Shown: positions 28,301 through 36,850, counted from the first letter of the stretch. The stretch is DNA of 64,000 nucleotides from Portibacter lacus (GCF_021533215.1 NZ_JAJNKA010000002.1:485001-549000), one strand, 5' to 3'. A program made the numbers and translations. Notes: generated by a model not told the origin, from the letters alone.

Positions 28301-29520
28301 TTAATGTAACTTCTGAAAACGGTTGTACTTCTATGGCTTCATTCGATGTAATAAGTGATTCTGAAGTACCCGATGCCAATGCAACAGTTGATGGCCTCTT
28401 AACTTGTACACAGAATACCATTACTTTAATGGGAAACACCTCTACTGATACCGTATCTTTCTTTTGGACGGGACCTGATGATTTCACATCAACGCTCCAG
28501 AATCCAACAGTTAGTCAACCAGGTGTCTATATGCTAAGTGTCATTGCCGCTAATGGTTGTGCTGGCCAATCTTCCGTAGAGGTAATGGGTGACGGTGAAT
28601 TCCCAACGGTCAATGCAACTGGAGGAGACATCAATTGTAATAACAGCTCGGTTATCCTTTTAGGTACTACCAATATAGAAAATGCCACTTTTAGATGGGA
28701 AGGTCCTAACGGTTTCGCAACTTCGATTAGCAATCCTGAAGTTGAAATTGCAGGAGAATACACCTTTACTGTTACAAGTGAAGGAGGATGCGTTGCTTTT
28801 AAAACTGTAACCGTAAACATCGACAACCAAGATCCAAATCTTAGTTTGAGCGAGGGTTTCTTAGATTGCAATGCTGGAGTTCGTAATTTCAGAGTAGTAA
28901 CGAATGCTCAAGACCCTACGATCCTATGGACGGGACCTGACAATTATTCTTCTACAGAGCTAAATGCACCTTATTCACAAGCGGGCATCTACAGCCTTTC
29001 AGTAACTGGTTCTAACGGTTGCAGCTCCCAACTTTCTATAGAAGTAGATCACGATATTGCGTATGTCCACACACTAAACATTACAGGAAATGATGCATCT
29101 CTAGAGATAGAAGGTGGAACTCCTCCATTCATAATTACTTGGGATAATGATATAGAAGGATCTGAAGTTTCTGATTTAGCGGATGGTGAACATTTTGTAA
29201 AAATAGTAGATGGCCTAGATTGTACCAAGTTTGTTGAATTCACGATTAGCACATCCAGTGTCACAGACTTAGAAAAAGCGTTAGAGCTTAAAATCTACCC
29301 AAATCCAGTTGTGGATCAATTAAAAATTGAATGGGTAACCACAGATTTCGAACCTAAAAATTTAGAAATTATCAACGCGAACGGTAGAAAATTACAACGC
29401 ACCGATATTGCTGGAAAAAATAATCAAGTAGTAGATATGAGCGACTTAACACCTGGTATCTATTTCGTAAGAATGGAAGGAAAAGATTCAGTAATCTATA
29501 AGAAGTTTTTAAAAATGTAA
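25345..29520 (+). CDS. Large T9SS-exported protein with HYR and nine Ig-like repeats
   Basis: 1391 residues. Signal peptide to about residue 30 (FHSYGQ); a leucine-rich receptor-L-like region (about 45-290, segments such as LTNISALSALTTLG); HYR-type beta domains (about 300-480); one divergent Ig-like unit; then nine tandem ~77-residue units (from residue 553, nt 27001, to about 29060). Each unit has the core YSWTGPxGFTSxxQNPxVSxxGxYxLxVTxxNGC, with one cysteine pair per unit. The end is a type A sorting domain (IYPNPVVDQLKIEW...GIYFVRMEG). Likely a cell-surface adhesin or matrix protein. It sits divergently from coxG and is 20 bp upstream of the haloacid dehalogenase gene. Confidence 0.88.
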   Translation: MKSSNLLFSATIKFFLFSLLLLFSFHSYGQVCATVTLTTQAQVNAFSCTSINGDLIINDGGTGNITDLNPIWTTLHGPGATISGRLIVSNCPNIPSLYGLDGIVSIGNRFEIGNCPNITTLNHNNFPFQLTNIGEFLYIHDSPKLTNISALSALTTLGSGISIAFQVPVSDFNVFNNVTSSRVIEIINLSSTTINGFANLTSCEYLNISGCQNLTSISGFEKLQSIKQGTWNGIYNILNNPNLSSVSGHPNLNTVNAVTITNNPKLASCCFMLPILDNNPSSISISGNAAGCKNVGQIDSAPQLSACPPNRTVSTGSGNCLGSTSAISPIAMDNCDLSSYNLTLLSPDGSTTNVNNVPNGVSLTYSNLLQGISKVTFKATDARNNSSDCSFNITVKDNEKPILSNIPPNVTIHCNDNFPTIPSPIINDNCDGSPALTAASSLAIGNCTLGAPAEIHSYSWTATDESGNESTANWEVTVISDFSFNLGAPIEICDASNYIIDPGNIGESYAWSTGASSQAISVSSSGTYKVTITSKNGCCYESEKTVAFSSPPDATAMGATLNCEATEVQIFGSSTASGASYSWTGPGGFMSDMQNPMVSSLGEYILTVTNAAGCGSTASALVIGDTDIPDVSAEGGTINCETTSIQLMGSSASSGVTFSWTGPDGFTSDMQNPTVSTPGNYILNVQSGNGCSGSADALVIDDTSPPEIILSEGILSCAQSEIELSVEGEASWTGPDGFTSSDETIVVSTPGTYSVTVTGSNSCTNSETVEILSDLSVPDISAEGGIINCVSGQTTLSGNSTTEGATYSWTGPGDFTTEIQNPIAIIAGTYTLIVTGPNGCSSTMAVEVSADMDAPEVSVNDGSVDCVNTSTELTASTTSENITFIWSGPNGFTADGESITVSEPGEYLVMAVNENGCAGSATSTVAANNIIPTVSIFVGPIGCQTTDVTFATEVSEGVTTYSWTGPNNFTSNEKEPVITEIGTYTLNVTSENGCTSMASFDVISDSEVPDANATVDGLLTCTQNTITLMGNTSTDTVSFFWTGPDDFTSTLQNPTVSQPGVYMLSVIAANGCAGQSSVEVMGDGEFPTVNATGGDINCNNSSVILLGTTNIENATFRWEGPNGFATSISNPEVEIAGEYTFTVTSEGGCVAFKTVTVNIDNQDPNLSLSEGFLDCNAGVRNFRVVTNAQDPTILWTGPDNYSSTELNAPYSQAGIYSLSVTGSNGCSSQLSIEVDHDIAYVHTLNITGNDASLEIEGGTPPFIITWDNDIEGSEVSDLADGEHFVKIVDGLDCTKFVEFTISTSSVTDLEKALELKIYPNPVVDQLKIEWVTTDFEPKNLEIINANGRKLQRTDIAGKNNQVVDMSDLTPGIYFVRMEGKDSVIYKKFLKM

Positions 29521-29540
29521 CAAAGGTTGTACATTTCAAT

Positions 29541-30194
29541 ATGGAAAAGATTATTGTGTTTGATGCTTATGGTACACTCTTTAAAATAGATACCGAAAGC
29601 GAAAAGCTGAATGCCGTACTAGGAAGTGTAAAAGGAGCATTTTTAGATTTGTGGAGACAGAAGATACTCGAGTATAGCTGGTTAACAGCTCTCGCAGAAC
29701 AATGGGAAGGATTTAATAATATTGTTAATAAGGCCATTCACTTTTGTTGTGACACCTTTGATATAGAATTAGATGAAGTGCTTCCTATTCTAATGGATAT
29801 TTATGAACACCCTCGTCTCTTCGAAGATGCCAAGTTGATGTTTTCTTCGCTCAAAGGAACATGTAGTATTATGTCCAATGGGGAACTCGAAACGCTTAGA
29901 AATGCTGTTTCCGAAAATGAAATTGGAAAATATATAGATCAAATTTTCTACGCTGCTAAAGCACAGAAATTTAAGGTATCACCCAAAGTTTATAGAATGG
30001 CAACGGTTCACTATAATACAGGGCCAGGCAAGATGTTTTTTGTTTCTTCTAATGCTTGGGATATTGCCGGAGCTAATTTTTTCGGTTACACTACTGTTTG
30101 GGTAAATCGAAGTGGAAAGATATTTGACAAGTTAATAGAAAAGCCTGATTATGAAATTAAGTCTCTCGAAGAGTTAAAGGATATTGGAAATTAA
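29541..30194 (+). CDS. Haloacid dehalogenase type II
   Basis: 217 residues of the HAD superfamily, L-2-haloacid dehalogenase branch. Nucleophile Asp8 in VFDAYGTLF, the Ser/Asn motif IMSNGE near residue 113, the Lys in KFKVSPKVYRM, and the motif SSNAWDIAGANFFGYTTVWVNR. It would hydrolyse 2-haloalkanoates, or act as a related phosphatase. It follows the large surface protein by 20 bp on the same strand; the two functions have no obvious link. Confidence 0.88.
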   Translation: MEKIIVFDAYGTLFKIDTESEKLNAVLGSVKGAFLDLWRQKILEYSWLTALAEQWEGFNNIVNKAIHFCCDTFDIELDEVLPILMDIYEHPRLFEDAKLMFSSLKGTCSIMSNGELETLRNAVSENEIGKYIDQIFYAAKAQKFKVSPKVYRMATVHYNTGPGKMFFVSSNAWDIAGANFFGYTTVWVNRSGKIFDKLIEKPDYEIKSLEELKDIGN

Positions 30195-30314
30195 GCGGAT
30201 AATTTAAGAAGTAAGAAATATATGTGATTCTTTAGATTTTATAATATTGGATTATACTTCCTTGCGTCACGCGGATAAAACATTGACCTAAAAAAATCAA
30301 GCTGGCTTAACACT

Positions 30315-31304
30315 CTAGCCTCCTATCGTGCTCATGCTCTCACTTACTGGGAAGTTTAATGCTCTTTTCTTTTCCGCTTCGAATCCATCTTTTGCTTTGC
30401 CCGATACAGCTTCATAGATTGCTAATGAAATTTCCTCATCGGTAGCGCCTGCTCTCATGATGTTTTTGATGTTAAACACGCCTTCATCATAAAGACAAGT
30501 TTTCACCACCCCTTTCGGTGTAAGTCGAATTCGATTACAACTTCCGCAAAACGTTCGGCTATATGCAGCAATGATTCCGAAAGAACCTTGACCTCCTTCT
30601 AATTGATAATTATAAGCTGTAGAATTCGCAGGATCTTGTAATTTGTTGATCTTCGGAAACGTAGATTCTATTTCAGACAAGATCTTTTTATAGTCCCATA
30701 CTAAGTGCCCCTTTTCCTTCCCTTCTCCATTAAATGGCATTTCTTCGATAAATCGAACACTGACCGGAAGCTCTTGTGTTAACTTAACCAAAGGAATAAT
30801 ATCCTGATCGTTAATTCCAGCCATCACCACACAATTGATTTTCACACTGAATCCCATATCAATCATTCGGTAGAAGCACTCCATGACGACGTCATATTCA
30901 TCACGTCTAGTTATTGCAAAAAACCGCTCTTTATCAAGAGTATCCAAACTTAGGTTTATACTTCGAACTCCATATTTCCACAGTTCATCCAGGTATTTTC
31001 CAGTAACTGTCCCATTAGTGGTCAAGTTAATTTTTTCGATTCCGTCGATCTCTGACAACCCCTTTATGAAAAACATAATATCTCTTCTCAACAATGGTTC
31101 TCCTCCTGTGATCCTAACTTTCGAAACCCCTTCTTTCGCAAATATTCTAGACAATCTCAATAGCTCCTCCCAGCTTAGCAACTCTTCCTTCGGGACATAC
31201 TTTATGCCTTCTTCCGGCATACAATACGTGCACCTCAGATTACAGCGATCTGTTACTGCAATTCTAAGGTAATCTGCGACTCTATTGTATTTATCTTTTA
31301 ACAA
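30315..31304 (-). CDS. moaA: GTP 3',8-cyclase MoaA
   Basis: 329 residues. Radical-SAM cluster C21-x3-C25-x2-C28 (CNLRCTYC), second [4Fe-4S] site C253, C256 and C270 (CGSCNRIRLTPKGVVKTC), and the conserved C-terminal Gly-Gly (STIGG). It makes 3',8-cyclo-GTP, the first step of molybdopterin synthesis. Read divergently from the sulfur/moaD/moaE operon across a ~45-bp gap, so the two promoters must overlap. moaC is not in this window. Confidence 0.97.
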   Translation of the reverse strand: MLKDKYNRVADYLRIAVTDRCNLRCTYCMPEEGIKYVPKEELLSWEELLRLSRIFAKEGVSKVRITGGEPLLRRDIMFFIKGLSEIDGIEKINLTTNGTVTGKYLDELWKYGVRSINLSLDTLDKERFFAITRRDEYDVVMECFYRMIDMGFSVKINCVVMAGINDQDIIPLVKLTQELPVSVRFIEEMPFNGEGKEKGHLVWDYKKILSEIESTFPKINKLQDPANSTAYNYQLEGGQGSFGIIAAYSRTFCGSCNRIRLTPKGVVKTCLYDEGVFNIKNIMRAGATDEEISLAIYEAVSGKAKDGFEAEKKRALNFPVSESMSTIGG

Positions 31305-31350
31305 GCTGAATGTTTAACTATTTCGAAAATTAACTGTTTATTTGGAATAT

Positions 31351-32532
31351 ATGTTTAATTCATCAGACATAAAGAAGAATTTTCCCATTTTCGACCACTA
31401 CCCGGATTTGGTCTTTGCTGATAATGCCTCTACTACCCAGAAACCAAGCAATGTAATCGATGCCATTTCCGACTACTACAAAACTTCCAATGCTAATGTT
31501 CATCGGGCTGTTTATGATCTAGGTGTAAAATCAGATGAGATCTACCACAATACTAGGTTAAAGTTATGTCAATTTTACAATAAGGAGGAAGCTATTTTTA
31601 CTGGCGGCACTACTGATGGAATAAATAAACTCGCACGTGCCATTTCCACAATACTCGAGAACGATTCCAATATCGTCGTTTCCGAAATGGAACATCATTC
31701 TAATTTACTGCCATGGCAAGCGCTGCATAATGAACTTAGAGTTGCTCGCATGACTGACACTGGTGACTTAGACTTAGCGCATCTAGCATCCTTAATAGAT
31801 GATCAGACCCGAGTCGTATCCCTCGTGCATATTTCGAATACTCTAGGCAGCATCAACGATCTTTCTAAAGTGGCAAATTTACTAGCAGGTCGCAATTGCA
31901 TCTTTATAGTTGATGCAGCACAATCATGTTTACTTCACAGAGATTCGATCAGCAAGATCAATGCTGATGCATTTGTTTTCGGAGCACATAAAATGTTTGG
32001 CCCAAGTGGTCTTGGTGTCTTATTAGCGAAGCAAAAATTTCTTGATCAACTACCATCATTTGATTTAGGAGGTGGGATGGTAACCGAGGTCGAGGAACAG
32101 CACGCTGAGTTCAGAAAGGACATTTCGAGATTCGAAGCTGGAACTCCACCTCTTGCTCAGGTTGCTGGAATGCATGCTACCTTAACCTATCTGGAAGGTT
32201 TGGATTTAGGTCAATGTATTACGCATACCCATTCGTTAGCCATAAAGCTTCGAGAATCATTATCGGAAATCGGAGTTCAGTGTTTAGGGAATCCAAAAGA
32301 TCTTTCTGGAATTGTATCTGCGACTTTTGGTGAAATTCATCCACACGATGCTGCTTCTTTTCTGAACAGTAAAAACATTGCAGTAAGAGCAGGACATCAC
32401 TGCACACAATTAATTATGAAAAAATATGATATTCACGCAAGTGTTCGGTTTTCATTTTCGATCTACAATGATCTTAGCGATGTTGAAAAGATAGTAGATG
32501 CTGTAAAATCTATGAAAAAGTATTTCGGATGA
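31351..32532 (+). CDS. Cysteine desulfurase, SufS-type
   Basis: 393 residues, fold-type I PLP enzyme. PLP lysine 214 in FGAHKMFGPSGLG and catalytic Cys351 in RAGHHCTQ; DAAQS holds the PLP aspartate. The ATG at 31351 is used; an in-frame TTG at 31342 would add three codons. SufS enzymes release sulfur from cysteine as a persulfide. The stop overlaps the SufU-like start (ATGA), and moaD and moaE follow. Sulfur supply for the MoaD thiocarboxylate or for the terminal sulfido ligand of the hydroxylase cofactor is therefore at least as likely as Fe-S assembly (inference). Confidence 0.88.
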   Translation: MFNSSDIKKNFPIFDHYPDLVFADNASTTQKPSNVIDAISDYYKTSNANVHRAVYDLGVKSDEIYHNTRLKLCQFYNKEEAIFTGGTTDGINKLARAISTILENDSNIVVSEMEHHSNLLPWQALHNELRVARMTDTGDLDLAHLASLIDDQTRVVSLVHISNTLGSINDLSKVANLLAGRNCIFIVDAAQSCLLHRDSISKINADAFVFGAHKMFGPSGLGVLLAKQKFLDQLPSFDLGGGMVTEVEEQHAEFRKDISRFEAGTPPLAQVAGMHATLTYLEGLDLGQCITHTHSLAIKLRESLSEIGVQCLGNPKDLSGIVSATFGEIHPHDAASFLNSKNIAVRAGHHCTQLIMKKYDIHASVRFSFSIYNDLSDVEKIVDAVKSMKKYFG

Positions 32533-32927
32533 GTAATTTAGATCAGATATATAAAAAACAGATTCTGGAGGAAGCCAAGCACCCTTTTCATTTTGAGAAG
32601 CGAGAAGGGAGTTTAGAGCAGATCAGAGCATATAATCCGATTTGTGGAGATCGATTTGACCTGTATCTTTCAGAGAATGACTTGCATTTTCATGGTTTCG
32701 GTTGCACCATTTCTAAAGCTTCTACGTCTTTTATGCTTAGAAGATTAGAGGGAAAGACTGACCAAGAAAAGTTGGAAATCATAAATGAGTTTCTTAAGTC
32801 CATAGACCAAAACTTGTCGATTAACGATCCGATGCTTAAGGTATTCGAAAACAAAGAAACATTTAGAGGCAGGCTGGATTGTATAATTCTGCCATGGAAA
32901 GCACTGAAGGAAAAATTAGAAGAATAG
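32529..32927 (+). CDS. SufU-like sulfur-transfer protein
   Basis: 132 residues of the IscU/SufU fold. Three conserved cysteines and an aspartate are visible: C39 and D41 in NPICGD, C59 in HGFGCTISKAS, and C118 in RLDCIILPWKAL. The C-terminal RxxCxxLxWxAL pattern is that of zinc-binding SufU, which accepts persulfide sulfur from SufS, rather than of a classical IscU scaffold. Translationally coupled to the desulfurase by a 4-bp overlap, and 44 bp before moaD. Confidence 0.87.
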   Translation: MSNLDQIYKKQILEEAKHPFHFEKREGSLEQIRAYNPICGDRFDLYLSENDLHFHGFGCTISKASTSFMLRRLEGKTDQEKLEIINEFLKSIDQNLSINDPMLKVFENKETFRGRLDCIILPWKALKEKLEE

Positions 32928-32971
32928 AATCATTTTTCGGATGATCTGATAAAATGTACTAATTTAAAGTT

Positions 32972-33214
32972 ATGAAAATTGATCTACTTGCTTTTGGAAT
33001 TGCTAAAGATATACTGGGTTATACACAGAGCAGTTATATGGTAGAGCATTCTATAAGCATAGCAGATCTCAAAAAACAATTAAGCAATCAATTTCCATCG
33101 TTTGAGAAGTTATCGAAATTTGATATTGCGGTCAATCAAGAATATCAATCTGATGATTTCGAGCTCAGTGAAAATGATGAAGTTGCTATTATTCCACCAG
33201 TAAGCGGAGGCTAA
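32972..33214 (+). CDS. moaD: Molybdopterin synthase small subunit MoaD
   Basis: 80 residues, ubiquitin-like fold ending in the required Gly-Gly (IIPPVSGG). The C-terminus is adenylylated and thiocarboxylated and then donates sulfur to the pterin. The activating enzyme MoeB is not in the window. The stop codon shares one base with the moaE start (TAATG), so the subunits are translated together. Confidence 0.93.
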   Translation: MKIDLLAFGIAKDILGYTQSSYMVEHSISIADLKKQLSNQFPSFEKLSKFDIAVNQEYQSDDFELSENDEVAIIPPVSGG

Positions 33215-33630
33215 TGATTAATATTAAACTAACAGATCAGGAACTTTCTCCTTCAGAATGCGAACAACTAATTCTCGATGACCAAGCAGGAGGTCACGTA
33301 GTATTTATCGGAACGGTAAGAAATCATACTTCTTCTAAGACTGTAAAATATCTAGATTTTGAGGCTTATGGACCAATGGCCGAGAAAGAAATGCATAAAA
33401 TTGCAGCAGCGGCAAAAGATCGCTATGACATCTTACACATAGTGATTCATCATCGAACTGGCAAATTAGCTATAGGAGAAATCCCTGTAATTATTGCCGT
33501 TTCTTCTGCTCATCGAAAAGCAGCATTTGAAGCATGTGAATTTTGCATTGATACCTTAAAGGAAACGGTACCTATCTGGAAGAAAGAATATTTCGAAGAT
33601 GGAGAGGTTTGGGTTGCTGCACATCCTTAG
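33214..33630 (+). CDS. moaE: Molybdopterin synthase large subunit MoaE
   Basis: 138 residues with MoaE signatures: GGHVVFIGTVRNHTSSKTV, LDFEAYGPMAEKEM, HRTGKLAIGE, and the catalytic Lys region PIWKKEYFEDGE. With MoaD it converts cyclic pyranopterin monophosphate to molybdopterin. It ends the sufS-sufU-moaD-moaE operon; the following peptidase gene begins ~48 bp later. Confidence 0.95.
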   Translation: MINIKLTDQELSPSECEQLILDDQAGGHVVFIGTVRNHTSSKTVKYLDFEAYGPMAEKEMHKIAAAAKDRYDILHIVIHHRTGKLAIGEIPVIIAVSSAHRKAAFEACEFCIDTLKETVPIWKKEYFEDGEVWVAAHP

Positions 33631-33678
33631 CATTTAGTTCATCTATTGTTATTCGCTATATTTACTAAAAAAACCAAT

Positions 33679-35301
33679 ATGAAAATTCTAACATTTCTTT
33701 TAACCTTGGCATGTATTATATCTTGCTCACCTACTGAAGTTACACCAAGCATTGAACAGAGCACAATTGCTAGACATATGGCTGCACTCGCTTCTGACGA
33801 ATTTCAAGGTAGAATGCCATGTTCCATCGGAGAAGAAAAGACGGTGGATTATCTTGTTAAGGAAATGAAAGCTATGGGCCTTACTCCTGGAAATGGAGAC
33901 TCATATCTACAAACGGTCCCACTCCTTGAAATTGATACTAAATTGACCAACGATATGTCTATTTCTACAAAGGCAGGAAAAATGAGTCTTAACCCAGGGA
34001 CAGACTATGTCGTTCATACTGAGCGTGCGGTAGATAAAGCTGAACTATTAGAATCTGAATTGGTCTTCTGTGGTTTCGGGATAATCTCTGAACAGGACAA
34101 TTGGAATGATTATGCTGGAATAGACATGAAAGGAAAAACGGCAGTGGTGCTCGTTAATGATCCAGGATTCGGTGGAGAGGATTCTACCTTCTTCAAAGGG
34201 AATACGATGACTTATGGTGGTAGATGGAGTACTAAATATGATTTTGCAGATAAAGTGGGAGCAGATGGCTTATTAATCATACACCAGACTTCCATGGCGG
34301 GATATCCGTGGTTCGTAGTGCAGAGTTCATGGATGGGTCCTCAGCAGAATCTTGCCGGAATTAATCGGGATAATGATTGTAGCGTGAAGGGCTGGATTAC
34401 GATAGATAAAGCTCAAGAGCTGTTTAAGAAAAGCGGTGAAGACCTCACAGAAATGATAAAAGCTGCAAGAACACCAGGATTCAAACCAGTTGAATTAGGT
34501 GCTACAGTTTCAGTAGAAATGGAAACAACTAATTCAACTTGTGAATCTAGCAATGTGATTGGATATCTTCCAGGCTCAAAGTATCCCGATGAATACATCT
34601 TATATACAGCACACTGGGATCATATAGGTACAGGAGACCCTGTGAATGGTGATTCAATCTATAATGGAGCACTCGATAATGCAAGTGGCACATCGACGGT
34701 ATTAGCTATAAGTGAAATGTTTGCCAATAAAGAAAAAGCACCTGAACGATCTGTCGTCTTTTTATTTGTTACCGCTGAAGAACAAGGATTATTAGGTTCT
34801 GAATATTATGCAGAAAATCCACTTTTCCCGCTTGACAAAACAGTTGCTAATCTAAACATGGACGGCGTTAATCCTGCTGGCGCGATGAAAGACCTAAGTA
34901 TCACTGGAATGGGTTATTCAGATATGGATGACATTGCTGCTGCTGAAGCAAAGAAGCAAGATCGATATACGATAGCTGAACAAGAACCTGAAAAAGGTTA
35001 TTTTTTCCGCTCAGATCAATTTTCATTTGCGAAAAAAGGTGTACCTGTATTTTATGGTTCTGGAGGTTTTGACCATAAGGAGAAAGGTAAAGAATATGTA
35101 AAAGAATTTTCAGAGAATTATATTGCTAAGAGGTACCATGCTCCAGCAGATAATTATGATGCTGACTCATGGAATTTCGAAGGTATGTTGCAAGATGGCC
35201 AACTTTACTATAATGTAGGTTCGAAATTGGCGAATTCGCAGCAATGGCCAGAATGGAAATCTGGAAGTGAATTTTCTAGACCGAAAATGATGAAAAACTA
35301 A
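33679..35301 (+). CDS. M28-family metallopeptidase lipoprotein
   Basis: 540 residues from the ATG at 33679, which gives a clean lipoprotein signal (MKILTFLLTLACIISC, Cys16); an upstream TTG frame would destroy it. A PA-domain insert precedes the zinc peptidase core YTAHWDHIG, GALDNASGTS, VTAEEQGLLGSEYYAE, NMDG and a late RYHAPADNYD. Probably a periplasmic aminopeptidase acting on peptides. It is the second M28 protein in the window and differs from the cyclase-like one by the PA domain and length. Confidence 0.9.
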   Translation: MKILTFLLTLACIISCSPTEVTPSIEQSTIARHMAALASDEFQGRMPCSIGEEKTVDYLVKEMKAMGLTPGNGDSYLQTVPLLEIDTKLTNDMSISTKAGKMSLNPGTDYVVHTERAVDKAELLESELVFCGFGIISEQDNWNDYAGIDMKGKTAVVLVNDPGFGGEDSTFFKGNTMTYGGRWSTKYDFADKVGADGLLIIHQTSMAGYPWFVVQSSWMGPQQNLAGINRDNDCSVKGWITIDKAQELFKKSGEDLTEMIKAARTPGFKPVELGATVSVEMETTNSTCESSNVIGYLPGSKYPDEYILYTAHWDHIGTGDPVNGDSIYNGALDNASGTSTVLAISEMFANKEKAPERSVVFLFVTAEEQGLLGSEYYAENPLFPLDKTVANLNMDGVNPAGAMKDLSITGMGYSDMDDIAAAEAKKQDRYTIAEQEPEKGYFFRSDQFSFAKKGVPVFYGSGGFDHKEKGKEYVKEFSENYIAKRYHAPADNYDADSWNFEGMLQDGQLYYNVGSKLANSQQWPEWKSGSEFSRPKMMKN

Positions 35302-35431
35302 AACTAGGATTTCATTTAGTGGGAATCTAGGTAATATTAGTGCAGGAAATGATAATTGGCTAATTAGTTTCAGTTAAAAACTAAAAACATTTTAGATTAA
35401 ATGCTAATCTTTGATTTTCAAATTAGCTTTT

Positions 35432-36850
35432 ATGAGTAAATTACTTGACCTCTATAATCCAGATCAATTCGAATCCATCGGGAAGGAGCTTATAACCTTT
35501 CTATCGGACTATCTAAGAAAAGCTACCGCAGATAAGATCCCTGTTAATAATTATAAGGATCCAGAACTTGCTCTATCCTCTTGGAAGGAATTTATGAAGA
35601 AGGATGCCAGCTTAATAGATTATTTCAAGAAAGTTATTGAAGACTCTATTCATCTGCACAATCCAAATTATATGGGACATCAAGTTAGTGCTCCAGCACC
35701 TTTAGCTGCTTTTGGTGGACTGATTTCTGACCTTCTGAACAATGGAATGGCGGTTTACGAAATGGGCGGCGCTTCTAATCCTTTAGAAAAAATGGCGACG
35801 GACCTAATTTGTCAAGCAGCAGGTTATGATGAAAATTCAGCGGGTTTTATGACTTCGGGAGGAACGCTAGCAAATCTTACCGCTCTTATAACAGCAAGAA
35901 GTGTAAAAACCAATGTCTGGGATGAAGGGAATAGTAATCAGAAACTAGGGATCATGGTCTCTGAACAGGCTCACTATTCTGTAGATCGAGCTGCTAGAAT
36001 TATGGGGTTAGGCAGTGAGGGAATCATTAAACTTCCTGTAGGAGATGATTACTCCGTCCTTGCTCAAAAATTGACCGAAAAACTAGAAGAAGCTGAAGCT
36101 AATGGCATCCATGTGTTCGCAATCGTATCAAGCTCTTGCTCTACCTCTACAGGATCATATGATGAAATAGAAGCGTTCAAAGAATTTGCCCAGATGAATA
36201 ATATCTGGTTGCATGTAGACGGTGCACATGGAGGATCTGCTATATTTTCTAAGAAATACAAGCATTTACTAAAAGGAGTCGAAAAAGCAGATTCCTTCAT
36301 TGTCGACTGTCATAAAATGATGATGACGCCGACGCTATGTACAGCTGTGCTTTACAAAAATAGAGCCCATACTTTAGCCACTTTCCGTCAGAAAGCGGAA
36401 TATCTGTTTGATGAATCGGAGCAGTATGACTGGCATAACTCGGGAAAACGCACCTTCGAATGCACGAAATTGATGATGAGCATTAAAATGATGGCGATTG
36501 TAAGACATTCCGGGGCAGAAGTTTTCGAAGAACTGGTGGATACACTCTATGATAATGCAGCAAAGTTTGCACAGATCATTGATGATGATCCCATGTTTGA
36601 ATTAGCATTACAGCCGCAAGCAAACATCATTTGCTTTCGCTTAATTACTGATTCTCCTGATGAGGTGAATTCAAGAATACGTCAGAAGATATTAGAAGAA
36701 GGGAAATTCTATATTGTTCAGACCATACTTAACGGACATGTTTACTTAAGAACTTCTATCATGAATCCGCTGACTACTGAGCATCATTTTCACAATTTGT
36801 TAAAAGAAATCAAACGAATCTCGTATATTCAGATTCAACAAACCATGTAA
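35432..36850 (+). CDS. PLP-dependent group II decarboxylase
   Basis: 472 residues from ATG 35432. PLP lysine 295 in DCHKMMMTP, HVDGAHGG with the PLP aspartate, and N-terminal HNPNYMGHQVSAPAP plus TSGGTLANLTAL, all of the glutamate/diaminobutyrate/aromatic amino acid decarboxylase family. The substrate is not fixed by the sequence; the phylum's homologues are usually labelled diaminobutyrate or tyrosine decarboxylase. Neighbours give no pathway. A DUF1761 gene starts 39 bp after it. Confidence 0.88.
   Translation: MSKLLDLYNPDQFESIGKELITFLSDYLRKATADKIPVNNYKDPELALSSWKEFMKKDASLIDYFKKVIEDSIHLHNPNYMGHQVSAPAPLAAFGGLISDLLNNGMAVYEMGGASNPLEKMATDLICQAAGYDENSAGFMTSGGTLANLTALITARSVKTNVWDEGNSNQKLGIMVSEQAHYSVDRAARIMGLGSEGIIKLPVGDDYSVLAQKLTEKLEEAEANGIHVFAIVSSSCSTSTGSYDEIEAFKEFAQMNNIWLHVDGAHGGSAIFSKKYKHLLKGVEKADSFIVDCHKMMMTPTLCTAVLYKNRAHTLATFRQKAEYLFDESEQYDWHNSGKRTFECTKLMMSIKMMAIVRHSGAEVFEELVDTLYDNAAKFAQIIDDDPMFELALQPQANIICFRLITDSPDEVNSRIRQKILEEGKFYIVQTILNGHVYLRTSIMNPLTTEHHFHNLLKEIKRISYIQIQQTM

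Noticed and set aside
30877-31272. 129-codon + strand frame opposite moaA
   Set aside because: Shadow of the highly conserved moaA gene; it contains no motif of its own.
32206-32218. A fourth copy of the repeated motif, inverted (TTTAGGTCAATGT)
   Set aside because: It matches only 13 bp and lies inside the cysteine desulfurase coding sequence, where codon constraints explain it; a shorter match also lies inside mutL.
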